Assembly (NCBI GenBank): GCA_003427395.1
Contig: BFEA01000007.1
Location: 7,972,631 to 8,036,630 of the forward strand
Reading direction: 5' to 3'
DNA length: 64,000 bases
From: Chara braunii
Lineage: Eukaryota > Streptophyta > Charophyceae > Charales > Characeae
The stretch's first letter is position 1. The number at the start of each line of letters is the position of its first letter. A program made the translations under genes and the position numbers. Shown in pieces: positions 47,054 through 58,741 of this stretch. The notes below the pieces were generated by a model, which was not told where the DNA came from, ran no database searches, and worked only from the letters and a program-made list of their open reading frames with translations.

Positions 47054-47164
47054 CAACAGTCTGTAGAATCCCCTCACTGATTACACTGTAAGTGATAATC
47101 CACCTTAACCAAAATCAAAGTAGACTATCACTCATATATATATATATATATATGTGTGTGTGTA

Positions 47165-48244
47165 TACCTACGTGGGAGGTTCATATGGCCCACGGGACCA
47201 TCATATTAAGGGATAAATAGGGAGAGGTAGGCAGAAAAACCCTCCCTCTTGCTTGTATGCTTTTTCTGAATTTTTGGTCGTACATTAGTCCTGGGCCGGG
47301 GTTCAAGGTCCTTGTCCAGGACACCCCAAGCCCTAGGCTCTGCAGAGAAGGACCCTCCCCTCGCACAGAGCCTATTTGCTCTGCCCGTCGAGACACCCAA
47401 CCCAAAGGGCAGAGATGTCGCGGGGGCTGAACGGCATGTCCTTCAGTCGTTCAATATCGTGAGGGGTAACCTCCCCCACGATATATTCCTTCAGCCATTC
47501 AATATCACGAGGCCGAGACTGCGATCACCGCGTATAATTAGCATCGCTGGTTGGTATAGGACGGGCCTGCAACCGCGTCGTTTTATATCAAAGTCTTGCG
47601 CGCGACAGTTCGTCGTCCTATCGTCTGCAGTTATGGGATTGGGAGACTCGGTCAGGCGCCCGGGCATTCAACGTTGGTATAGGCCGTGAAGCCAACCGCA
47701 AGAAAAGCGGGGGTACCCAAGATTGTGATTCTGGGGCAGGGAGGCCTTCGGCCTACATTTGCTTTTTGGGATTATTATGGTTGGACGTTGTAGTCCGTGG
47801 CAGCCGTCAAAGTCAAACCCCTTGACTCGTGTCCGGGCCTGGAGTGGGGCTTATCTCCAGGGCAGCAAGAAACAGCTGCCACCACAGGTATGGACCTGTG
47901 TACCACCCACTCTGCATAGGGTGCAGAAGAGGGTGTGTGGTCTTCAACCACGCCTGACGGTTGCCTAGCGCCGAGAGGCTAACCCCTCGAGGCGCGTGTC
48001 AGCCGACACTTGAGTGTCGAAGGTGACCCTCGTATATTACCCATGGCCCCATGAGTATGGGTACTATATGGTACGCCATCATCGCCTGCGTCCGCGCGAT
48101 TTTATACTAAGTCTCGCACGCAACGCCTATCCGATTTCCGCATCGGAAAGTTATGGGATGGCTACTGAAGGGACTAGGAGTGTTGTTGTGTCGTTTGATG
48201 TGTGTGTGTGCATTTTACTTTTGTGTTTGTAAAGTGGTGTATGC
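47165..48244. repeat. inner left-arm sequence
   Basis: Mirrors 49085-49740 (e.g. GAGCCTATTTGC, AAGCCCTAGGCTCTGC, ATCGGAAAGTTATGGGATGGCTACT). No gene. Confidence 0.7.
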
Positions 48245-48668
48245 GTGGTGAGTGGGATGCGTCCTAGTCGACCGACGCCGAGCCACACTTGGGACCTCAG
48301 CCCCCCAAGTTGTCGATTCGCGTGCGGGTCCGATAGAGGCGTATTACCGCACGTACCCCCTATGCTACAACGAACGAGAAATGCCCTCGGTTGGTCCACC
48401 TCTGCGATTACAACTGATCAACTTTCGTACTGTGGACTAGTAGCTCGGCGGGGATACACCCACCGAAGGGAGGTAACAACTCCCGTAAGGTGTAGGTAAG
48501 TCGTGCCTCACCTAGGCCCTGTCCTGTCGTAGGGGCTCGCGAGAGGTATGGCTGGCGCACTCGACCGGAGCGGCTTGCGGAAGCTCCCTATATATATACA
48601 CGATGAGGATTAGACCAACTTCTGCGCCACGAGGCCGGGAGGGTCCCGTGCTGCCTTTGAGTAGTGCC
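48245..48668 (+). repeat. module B, left arm
   Basis: Collinear with 34090-34580 and with 48668-49085 on the other strand. Contains GTAGCTCGGCGGGGATA (A-box-like). Confidence 0.8.
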
Positions 48669-48703
48669 GGACCGATGCGCTCGACAACGGGACCCTCCCG
48701 GCC
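48633..48703. repeat. centre of the giant palindrome
   Basis: Perfect 17-bp inverted pair GGCCGGGAGGGTCCCGT (48633-48649) and ACGGGACCCTCCCGGCC (48687-48703) around 37 bases that include GATGCGCTCGACAACG. The two arms extend outward from here. Confidence 0.9.
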
Positions 48704-49085
48704 GCGTCACGCAGGAGTAAGGTCTTAGTCCCCGTCTCGATATATACATGGAGCTTCCGCAAGCCACTCCAGCCGAATGCGCCAACAATACCTCTCGCGA
48801 GCCCCTACGACAGGATATGGCCTACGCGAGGCACAACTTACCTCCACCTTACAGGAGTTGTCACCTCCCTTTGGTGGGCGTATCCCCGCCGAGCTACCAA
48901 TCCACAGTACGAAAGCTGATTTGCTGCAATCGCAGAGGTGGACCAGCCGAGGGCGTTTCTCGTTCGCTATAGCATAGGGGGTGAGCACGGTAATACGCCT
49001 CTATCGGACCTGCACGCGAACCGGGCGCGGCTCGTCGTCGGTCAACTAGGACGCATCCTACACGCTACGCGCACACCACTATAAA
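48668..49085 (-). repeat. module B, right arm
   Basis: Inverted partner of 48245-48668, with matching CTCGGCGGGGATAC and CGTAGGGGCTCGCGAGAGG blocks. Confidence 0.8.
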
Positions 49086-50399
49086 GAACATAAAAATAAA
49101 ACATACACACATACATACACGTACACATACATATACAGAACGACATTGAACAAACAACGCGACAATCCTCCTAGTCCTTTAGTAGCCATCCCATAACTTT
49201 CCGATGCAAAAATCGGACAGGTGTTGCGAGCGAGACTTAGTATAAAACCACGCAGATGCAGAGCCTACTCATATCGACTCGCAATGCAAGCGTACGCAAG
49301 CAGTCGCAATGATGGCATACTATGTAGTGCCCATGACCAAGCGGTCCCTCGTGGATCCGAGTACCGCTTATGACACTCAAGTGTCAGACCCGAAGTGTCG
49401 TGTTCGTCTAATCCCTCACGATATTGCACGACTGAAGGAATAGTTGTGCGGTTGCCGCGAGGCCTCCGGCCTTTGGCCTGGGAGTCTCAGCAGGCAGGGC
49501 AAATAGGCTCTGCGTGGGGGAAAATTCCTTCCATGCAGAGCCTAGGGCTTGGGATGTCCTTGACATGGACCTTGAATCCCGGCCCAGCACCAACGTCCGA
49601 CTGGGAATTTATTAAGAAGCATATAATCAAAAAAACGGGGTTTACCCTCTCTTTTTTTAACCCTAACCCCAACTTTTACCCTTAATACGCTGGTCCCTCA
49701 GGCCACGCGAACTCCCAGCATAGGTACGCATATATTCACATATATAGTGATAAGTATGTGACGATCACTTCTCACAATCACAGTGGGGCTCCTCACAACC
49801 ATATGTATATGTGTGATCGCAGGCAGTCAAATCCAAAATTTGAACTCACATCAAAGAGTCACATAAAAGTCTATGCACTACACGGAGTCAACTCCAACCA
49901 ACCTCTATACTCATACCCCTCGCTTTAGTCATGCAAGCCCCAACCTTTTGTCCAACCAACCATAATTAAATACTCAGTACCTTTGTTAAATGACCATTCA
50001 ATAAAAGTTCGGGTGAAACCATAACAAAACAATAAAATCACCAGGGCTAAAACTTTTTAGGTTGAGTATTGAGGATGAGTTGGAATTGAGTCGTAAACCG
50101 ACGAATCGGCAACCGACCTGTTATCAGTGATAACAAAAAGTGATCCTCGTGGGACCGAAGCTGAATCTAGTCCAAAATTCTGAACCGGATCGTTCAAGGA
50201 AGGACCTGTAACACGAAACAGGCCAATGTTCAGGCTAAGCTTATAAGCGCATAAGGAATAATCTCCATATCACGTTCTTACAAAAATTCTCCTGATAACT
50301 AAGCCTAGGNCTATCTCTGCGCACGTGCCCAAAAAAAAAGGCAGACCTTTGACATCATCCTCCTTATCCAAGGTGGATCGTCAGAATCGCCACCTATCG

Positions 50400-50960
50400 A
50401 AATATAATCTAACTCCTCTAAATTAGGAAAATTTCGGCAGCGCTTCCCGTAGGAAAAGTGCCTTCTCAGAATTTATATCAGCTCGAATATGAAAACAGAA
50501 ATAGTCATTGACTTTCCAAAGTCAAATTTTGTCCAACTCCTTGAATTAGCAAAAATTTGGGCAGAACTCCCTTTAGAAAAAGAGACTTCCCATATTTTTA
50601 CTAAGTAATATATATAAATCAGACAAGTTGAACTTTGAAAGGTCAAATTTTGACAAACTCCTTAGATTTGCAGAAATTTCGACAGCGCTTCCCGTAGAAA
50701 AAGCAGTTTACCAAAATTTATACAAGCTAAGTTCAGAATTTAAAAAAGACCTTGACTTTCCAAAGTCAAATTTTATCTTACTCCTTGGATTAGCAAAAAT
50801 TTGGGCAGCACTCCCTTTAGAAAAGGAGGTTTTCCAAATTTTTACTAAGCCAAAAAGTCATAAAACCTGGACCCTGAAAATGACAAAATCTGACTAACTC
50901 CTTGGTTTGTAAAAATTTCGGCAGAGCTTCCCGTGGAGAAAGTAGCTTACCAAGATTTAT
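50400..50960 (-). repeat. alternating hairpin-GCTGCC array, right arm
   Basis: Mirror of 45578-46110: CGGCAGCGCTTCCCGTAGG alternates with GGGCAGCACTCCCTTTAG-type units, about 115-125 bp each. Confidence 0.82.
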
Positions 50961-51264
50961 ACAAGACCAAGTAAAATAAAAGATCCCAGAAAATGCAGAA
51001 ATTGATCTAAGTAAAATAAACTTAACTCAGAAAATGCAGGAATTGAAACTAACTCCTATGGCTCTAGCACGTGGCGAGCAACTAAAGCAACTACCTATCA
51101 ACTGAAACTCAGACTAAGTAGTGACATCACTCAGTCACATGCAGGCCAAACCACAAAGGTAAGTACTCTCACCATCCCCTAAGTCAACTTAGCAAACAAT
51201 AGTTCACAATCTTTCAATGATTTATCCCCTTATACCCAACTTACATAGGGCATAAAGCTAGACC

Positions 51265-52047
51265 ACCCAAACTTATGGAACATGTCTAGCCCAGCCATGA
51301 AATATACACAAACAAAGGGCACAACAACTTTTTTCTTCTTTGGGCATATGGCTAGGCCACCCTAGCCGCCCTGAACTATTTAAGTATCCAAAATTTATAT
51401 AATTGTCTGCACTTAATCTTTTTAGGTAGCATATAACTGAGCCGATCGTCTTCAGCTCAAGACTCAGTCTGCCCCTTCGTACCACAAGTTTTATTCTTAA
51501 TTAATATTCTCTGCAGTTTGTGATAAGCTATAGCCAGACCACCCAAACTTATGGAACCCTGTTTGACTAGCCTGTTCATAGATAATATAATAATAGAGTA
51601 TAACCAAGTTATAACCTTCTAGTTCCAACATGTACGAGGCTTTGAACCAAAACCACCCAAACTTATGGAACATGTCTTGATCCTCAGCCTGGTTCATTTT
51701 TCTCAAAGCCAAAGCAGGAAGAGGTTGAGCCCCCCAAACTTATGGGACATGCTCAGACCTCCTCCTTCAGGAACTAAAGAAACTGAAAGAACCCAAAGTA
51801 AACAAGGCGACCAAGCCACCCAAACTTATGGAACATGCTTGCTCCCTGAAAAATCAACCACAGTCAACCCTCACAAGTCAGAGCAACCAGACCACCCAAA
51901 CTTATGGAACATGCTTGGTCCCTGAAAAATCAACCACAGTCAGCCCTCACAAGTCAGAGCAACCAGACCACCCAAACTTATGGAACATGTCTGGTCCTCC
52001 AGGCAATCCAAAAATAAACATAGCACTTGGCCTTCCCAAACTTATGG
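51265..52047 (-). repeat. CCCAAACTTATGG array, right arm
   Basis: Eight copies of the inverted CATAAGTTTGGG motif, mirror of 44560-45262. Confidence 0.86.
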
Positions 52048-52319
52048 AACTGGCCAGCCTTTAATTGACCCAGTCAAACTTCATGCAAAACTACCTTTCT
52101 CCCATCCTCCCCCCTAGATGCAACCCCACAATCTGCTTTCAGTCAAACAACAAAACTGAAACTGATATTGACAATACATTCCTTTATTAAGTCTGGTTTG
52201 TGTCCTGAAAGTCAAGCTGAAAGTCAAAGTAAGGATGCATGCAGTATATTCAGTCAAATCATAACAAGGGATACAGATAAGGGTTATAACTGGGTTTATA
52301 GAAGGAAAGCAATGGTTAC

Positions 52320-52590
52320 CTTTCAGTTCCCTGCCTCCAGAACTCCTCGTGAGTTCCGGCAGAGCTCCCGCAATCGGTGGGCTGACTCCCCACAGAGTCT
52401 TGCTGCGGTCCTACGGGTTGCAATCCCGCCTACCGCCTTCCTCTCACATCAGGACTAGACTTAGAATAAGAAAGGCAGAAGATAAGGGGTTTCAGACGCT
52501 CGAGATACAAGAGGCGGACAACTCAACTCTCAGGAGAGGGCCTTGATACCTTCACTCGCCTGAGAGCCCCGCAATGGCAGCCAGTGTAAC
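52320..52590 (-). repeat. module C, right arm
   Basis: Inverted copy of 44036-44300 with GGTTGCAATCCCGCC. Confidence 0.85.
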
Positions 52591-55500
52591 AGCTTGGTCA
52601 ACTTATGAAGTCGATTGTCAAAGTCAGCCTTCTTCTGACCTCACAATTCGCAGCACTAACCTCCCTTCTTAAGCCTAATCCCTTCTCTAAGCCCCAACAC
52701 CTCTCCTTAGACCAATCGCCGCTACACAGCAACCCGAAACATCAATAGCCCCGCGGAATCTCAGCAGGGCCTCACACGCACAACACTTTGCATGCAACCT
52801 GTTGGATGCTGCAGCAGCACATGATGCAAACCTCAACACGCCGCCGCATTATTCTCAGCGAGGCACAACAACCAGCATCTCTACAGCAACCAGTAGCCAA
52901 CACAAGACCGCTTCACGACCATTCTCCCTCCGATCAGCAGCGTTCATACCCATGCATGGTATCAGANAACACCTTCACCACACTCGTTTACTCACACGAG
53001 CACCAAACAGTCACGAGGAGTAGTGCTAGAGTTGCATCAACAACCCAACAAGCACCTTAAAAGCCCCGATCAAAGCACAATAATCAAGCAGCTGATACCT
53101 GCTGCAACAGTTCACCGTCTCATAGCTCCGCTCTTTGCTACTCTGAGTGATGGGGTAGCAAGAACTGGATAAGTCTTTCGGCGGAGCTCAGTCAGGTGTG
53201 CGTCAGGTAAGTATACCCCTTTTCCTCCGCTCATTCAACAGGCGCCCGGCTGGCAGCAGCATGTACCCGTCCTTAGCCTATGAGCAACAACATGCTCGCA
53301 CACTCGGAACCGGCCTCAAGAAGTGAGCAGCGGCGCCCAAAGAAGTGACCAGCATGTAGGAACCACCCCTGGAAAACAAAAGCACAACCTGCAGGATTGC
53401 AAACAACCGCATTCCACTTCATTACTTAGTATCCTGAGCACAGTCATACTAAGAAGGTAGCAGTGACCCAAGTATGCAGATCACGACTAGGCACGCTGCC
53501 GCGTAGACCAGATACATGCCCTCACACGCTGCCCATACTGAGTAATTATCGAGCCATCACCCAAGATGAGCAATAGAGCTGCTATACTATCCGGCTCCTT
53601 TAAACGCGGGTGAGCTTCTCGTCCCCTTTCTCCTTCGTCATCGTCGTTATCGGTTACCACTGTGCTCCTCATCAATCGACAGTGTTGGAGAATATACCGC
53701 GACATTATGGCCATATACATTATTACACATTTGGGTGTCTGAGCGAGGGGGAGAGAGAGAGTTCTCCATCGATAGGATGAGTATTACACCAGTCAACATG
53801 TAAGTCCCCACCCACACGGTTGGCCTCACGCTGGTTCCACTGACAGGACGAGCAAGATTCGATCGAATCTACCTCTAGAATCAGACTAAATACATCACCT
53901 TATTTGCACGTTCTCAAAATCTCCTCCCCTCGCGCACCACGTTATATGCAAAAACCCAACCACGAAACTCTGAATCTAACATCGTCGTTGGGTTCACAGT
54001 GCCTCAAAGCATTCGTCTGGCTCGCCACCTTGCTTGATCCTGTCAAAAATTGAGCCGAATCTGCTTTCTTCGCTAGGATAAGCATCGTATCGGTCCAAAG
54101 ATAAGTCTTCACCCCCACTGCTGCCTTCTTGCAACTTCAACCGATCGGATGTGCGATATTGAATGAATCTTGTACTTGAATGCGGAAAGGTACACGGCTT
54201 CCCGGCTATGCATGCAGAGGGATTAAAATGGGGCTATTCCGTCGTCAGGTCGAGCAAACGGCTATTGAATGAATTTTTCACAAGGAAACGGACGAATACA
54301 TTCCCCCTTTTTCGGTCTCTTTTTCACGCAGCACCATTCTTTTCAGCTCGAAATCTACAACTCCTTTCCCGAATCTGCCTTCACTACCCAACTCGCAACA
54401 TCCCAAAACTCCCGTCTTGCATCTTAGATTGCTGAAAACGGTCGAGAAATGACCGAACAATCGCATCTTCATTCTTCGTCTTCTTTCTCTCCGCCATATC
54501 CCAGCGCACTAACTTTTCTGCCTAACCTCTATTCTACTAATCTACTACTGGAACAGACATCACCACGCAACTCGCCCGGGACCAAAACCCCGGGATTGCC
54601 TCTTCCCCCGCCCGATTCCATCAAGGATCGAGCGGGCTTCGCGATCTTCCGTCCGCCACCTCCTATCTTCCTCATCGCTCTGCCATTCCGACCCCCGAAT
54701 GTACCCAAAGTGGAACTTGGCCGGGTTCCTTCCCTTCTCCCCACCATCTCCGACTTGTTGATGCACCTGGCTAACCTCCAGGCCAGGTTCGCACGGGTAG
54801 TAGCCTCAAGCCGGAAGACGACTACCAACGATAGTCATCCTGCAGAAACTTCAGAGCGCGCCAACTACAAGACGGTTTGATTAGCCTTTCGCCCCTTTAG
54901 CCCAAGCCCGACAGACGTCTTCCATTAGCTTGTATCACTGCGCGTTCTACCACGATCTCTTTCCGCCCACTCTGCTCCCCATCTGTTCCCAGTAATGCGC
55001 TACCCCGGACACAGCAGCGCTCGTCGCTCAGCTCGACCTAGACAGGCGGACTGTGGCCACATCGACCGAAATTCACTAAGGAGCACTTAACAACTCGCAT
55101 ACCAAGTCGATTAGTCCCAAAGGATGGCCGACGGCCCTGCAACACATGACCTACACGGGCGCTGACCCTTCTATGAGTGGGCGGCCGCTGGGCCTGTTGC
55201 AAGCCTAAAGAACGAACCTAGGTGAGGTGGGCTCTGGTACAAATCTTGGCGGTAGTAACAAATATTCCAACGGGGACTTTGAAGACCGAGATGGAGAGGG
55301 GTTCCCCACGACCCGCAGTTTGCCGCGACACCACTGCAGTCTCCCAACAACGCTCCGGACAGCTTCACTCCACTACGCCCGGCCACGATCCACCATCTTC
55401 TGGGTTTGAACGGCATGCTCACACTCAGAATTCTCACAGCAGATCGTGGTTGGCGGCTGGTACACCCGCGGCAACCCNNGTCGTCCTCCAGCTGCAGCAC

Positions 55501-55850
55501 CACAGGCTAGTTCGAAGTATTGTCCAGCCCCCTCCTACTTCAAACTATCAACGCTCTCCAAGTAGGAAGCGAGGAAAGCCACAACCATGGACCACATCCC
55601 TCCTACCACTCGGTCCACGTTTCCCAACGATGGGCATGATAGAGAAATTTCGCCCGCATCCCGAACATGCAGAAATCCGTAGGTCAACGAAAAACAAAGA
55701 GGCGCGAGCTCAAGGCCCTCGACCGTCGCGACGACCTCCAAGCCCAGCTTCGCGCCTAAGTCAAGGAGCACCGGAGCAACATAATCATAATACCACAATA
55801 AGTAAATAAAAAATATTTAGAACTTTTTAATCGTCAATATATGATGAACA
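52591..55850. other. right-arm sequence without gene
   Basis: CAGCAGCA-rich at 52790-52900; D-type unit with hairpin GCCCG/CGGGC at 54610-54637; several ORFs without recognisable domains. Confidence 0.45.
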
Positions 55851-56195
55851 AGGAAAAAAAAAAATTCTAGCACCTTTCTGACGCTGCTGATAGCAAAACC
55901 AAGGGGGATAGCCCCGCCGGGCCTTCAACCTCGCGCTCCGGCCACGTCGCCACTTCGATCCCTAAACCTCTCAAATGAAAGTCCGACACCGTAACTAATA
56001 GTGCTAGGCCCGAGTCTGGGTCCAGCTCTGGCGGACACCTAAATAAACAGACACCACGCGACGCGCGGGTCTACTGAAAGCACTTCAAATCCTCCTTGCT
56101 GTCGATGTCGTTCTCCACACATACGCATAGGTCACAGGCAAGCACACTAGTCAACGAGACGTAATCTTTTTAATCCCTGTTTAATCAGAAGAAAA

Positions 56196-56230
<35 letters not shown>

Positions 56231-56461
56231 ATCTGGTCGGCAACTACGCCGACTTTCAGAATCATCAACCAAAAATAAAAGATCACGCGCACCTCAATTC
56301 TACGCGCCCACACACTCTCTACTCTTAGTCAATCGTCCCGCCAACGTAAACCACTGGCGCAGCCGCACCCCGCACGGTATACTTAGACTTCAAACCAAAT
56401 TTATTTTCTGTCGCCTGCAAAAACCAGGGCGGATACCTTTGTAAGGGTATTCGCACCGACA
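55850..56461 (-). repeat. module A, right arm
   Basis: Minus strand from 56461: TGTCGGTGCGAATACCC, hairpin, CCGCCCTGGTTTTTGC, CGACAG, then (AAAT)n, hairpin GTCGGC/GCCGAC (56236-56253), tRNA-like segment (55952-56016) and the GGGGCTATCCCCC block. Confidence 0.82.
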
Positions 56462-57082
56462 CCGTAAGTGTCCGCCAGTGGAAGTTGACCGTGTGATCCG
56501 CACTTGTAAGCCAAGGCATTCCCGAAATGATGTCGAAGTCCGTGTCCAAGACGTCAAACGTCACCGGTTCGCATGCATGAGGTGCGAATACACCGGTACG
56601 CTGCGTCCGACCGCCCCCCAACTTGATCGCCGTAGGGTGTGCCTTCCTTCGAACTTGTGCGCCAAGGGCGGCCCGATGAAATTGCAAGTCGCGCCGCTAT
56701 CCAGCAAAGCACTGCAGAACGCTTGCCCAACTTGGATGCAGACATAAAGGAGCGGTGTGTTGTTGTCATCGTACCGCTGCTTGCGAAACTCACGGGCCAC
56801 CTTGGTAACATACGCAAGGATGTCCCCCACCGCAACTTCGTCATCCGTCGGCGAAGTTGGTGGTGCATAGAAGGCCAAGTATGTATGTAGATGAGCGCTA
56901 AGTGTTGCGCATTGCGGTTTCAGTAAGCAGTCGGCGGAAGGGAGAGGAAGCCATGCAAAATCCTCGGGCGTCAATGGGTCCAAGTCCTCTATATTTGAAC
57001 GCACGCCCCGAATCCCGTGAAGGTCCACTTGAAGACGACTCAATGCCGCTGCTTCCGAACGGAGAAGAAAACACACATACAT
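56462..57082 (-). pseudogene. protease of split gypsy element (G5 half)
   Basis: Minus strand: DPLTPEDFAWLPLP, LLKPQC, then retropepsin active site LLDSGATCNFIG (intact D-S-G), frameshift near 56640, then VTFDVLDTDFDIISGMPWL and VNFHWRTLTV. It stops at the insertion boundary (56461/56462); the protein resumes at 40330 in G4. Same family as G3, whose active site is lost. Confidence 0.9.
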
Positions 57083-58741
57083 CCTGTCCTTGGCCTGGCG
57101 AATTCAGCGAAGGTACGAGCCGGACAGCATAGTCCGCGAAAGAATGAAGGATGGGAGGACTTACGACTTCCGCATGTGCCCCGGAACCGAGGGAGGTTAC
57201 CCGCACGACAACTGGTTCCGAAGGCGTCAAGAGTGTCGTCGCATCACTCTCGGCGGTGCTCACTTTCCCGACTAGGAAGTGCCCTTGGCTTTCGTAGGGC
57301 AGCTTGCGGTGTCATGCAATGTGTTGTTGCCCCACAAACAATACCGGTATTTGGTGCAGATGTGGTAAACGCTTTCCGAACGCCATAATGTGTCCAAGGT
57401 TCTTGAGCTCGAGCTGCTTGTCCAGGCCCGGAAGATGTGGTCGTCGTGACCTCATCCTTTGGTGGGGCGGCCACCGTTTCGGGCAGCTGCTAATCTCCCT
57501 CCCTAATCAGCCTCGTTTGAAGTTGAAGGGTCGCTTGGCGTTGTTGCGGCGACCACGACCACTTTCGGCGGATGCTGATACGCGCCCTGGCCGGCAATCG
57601 ACGAACAACCAATGTTCTTGGTTTCCATGTTCGTCACGATGATCTGCGCGGCTTTGTTGCAAAGCTCCTCACTCGTGGTGAGGTTCTCAGCGACTTGAGT
57701 CAACGCGTTTTGCAAGGTCGGGCACGACCTCTTAATGAAGTAAAGCTTGATGTCGTCGAAGGTCATGGACAACTTTGGCGTGCTTGCCAAGTGTTGGCAC
57801 TCGGATATCCAATCTCCGCTCGACATGTTGACATCGCCTGATGTTCGGGCCGTTCTACTTGGAATCGTTTCNTCCATGTTGTCGTGAGGTCCGCCCAGGT
57901 GATGAAGTTGTGCAACTCGGAGACTGTGCATGCGTGTGCGGACAACATGTTGTCCAGCCATGCTTGACACGTTCCTCCTGACCGGGAGTACAAGTATGCG
58001 TGTCGATTCTTGTCGACGACCTTGTGGATGTCCAGCTTTAGTTCGAACTGGCGCCACCAAGGTTTAGGGTCTGTCTTCAATGCATCACAGAAGATCGGGA
58101 GCTCCTCAAATTTGGGAATGCTCTCGTGCGAGGACGTGCTAGGGTCGGTTGTTGCTTCGCAAACCTACTGCTCAAGCGGCTGTGCCCACGTCTATCTCCA
58201 AAACGTTGACACGATTGGCGAGGTCGGAGGGGCTGACGCCGGAGGAAGCGACGGGTAGCTGCTCCAGCTGCTGTACACGCTTGGTCAGCCGATCCACTGA
58301 CTGCTGTAGCGCGTGGTTGGTGTGGTCGAGAGAGTGAATGTCGTCCTGCTGTGCAATGCACGTAGCGAGAAGGCCCGAGACGCAGTTGAACAGTTGAGAT
58401 AGCTTGTTCCAGTAGTCAACGGATTCCCCACTCTCGGCCTCCTTCTGCCAATCCTTCGCCTGCGTGTGTACCGCATTTTCCTCCTTGAATAGAATCTCCC
58501 GTCACCGTACCCGTTCTTCATCTGCGGCCTTAGCTGCTGCTGCTGCGTGCTTCTGTCGTTGTTCTTGTGCTAGAAGACGAAGCCTCTCTGCCTCGGCCTC
58601 CTCCTTTCGTGCAGCTGCAGCTGCTTCTGCCCGCTGCTTACTCTCGTCCATCAGAGTCATCATCCGTGTCTCATAGGCCTCCTCAGATTCGCCTTGCTTT
58701 TGCTCCATCTCTGTTGTCTGTGAGCGAGTGAGTACGGTCAT
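57083..58741 (-). pseudogene. Gag of split gypsy element (G5 half)
   Basis: Start at 58741 (ATG, MTVLTRSQTTEMEQK). A long Ala/Glu/Arg/Lys-rich coiled-coil-like N-terminus (58500-58740), then the gag core (WWRQFELKLDIHK, WLDNML, DLTTTWxKRF, WISECQHL). The zinc knuckle (57300-57341) reads CLWGNNTLHDTASC: the second Cys of CCHC is Gly. Several stops and shifts, and an N at 57872. Confidence 0.85.

Larger units (their letters stand above)
40335..56461. mobile_element. 16.1-kb palindromic (fold-back) element
   Basis: Termini TGTCGAGCGC...GCACCGACA, flanked by CCGT, inserted in a gypsy protease-RT linker. Arms 40335-48649 and 48687-56461 are inverted copies. Mirror pairs include 40376/56461 (module A), 40849/56016 (tRNA-like), 44036/52590 (module C), 44560-45262/51265-52047 (CATAAGTTTGGG array), 45578-46110/50400-50960 (GCTGCC array), 46361-46416/50077-50132 (55 of 56 bases), about 46681-46743/49755-49815 (near-identical), 48090-48180/49170-49260 and 48520-48600/48740-48830. 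No transposase, RT or other long ORF was recognised in it. Outer arms are more diverged than inner arms. Confidence 0.85.

Noticed and set aside
40335-56461. Helitron
   Set aside because: No TC...CTRR ends, no Rep/helicase ORF, and a 4-bp duplication is present; Helitrons make none.
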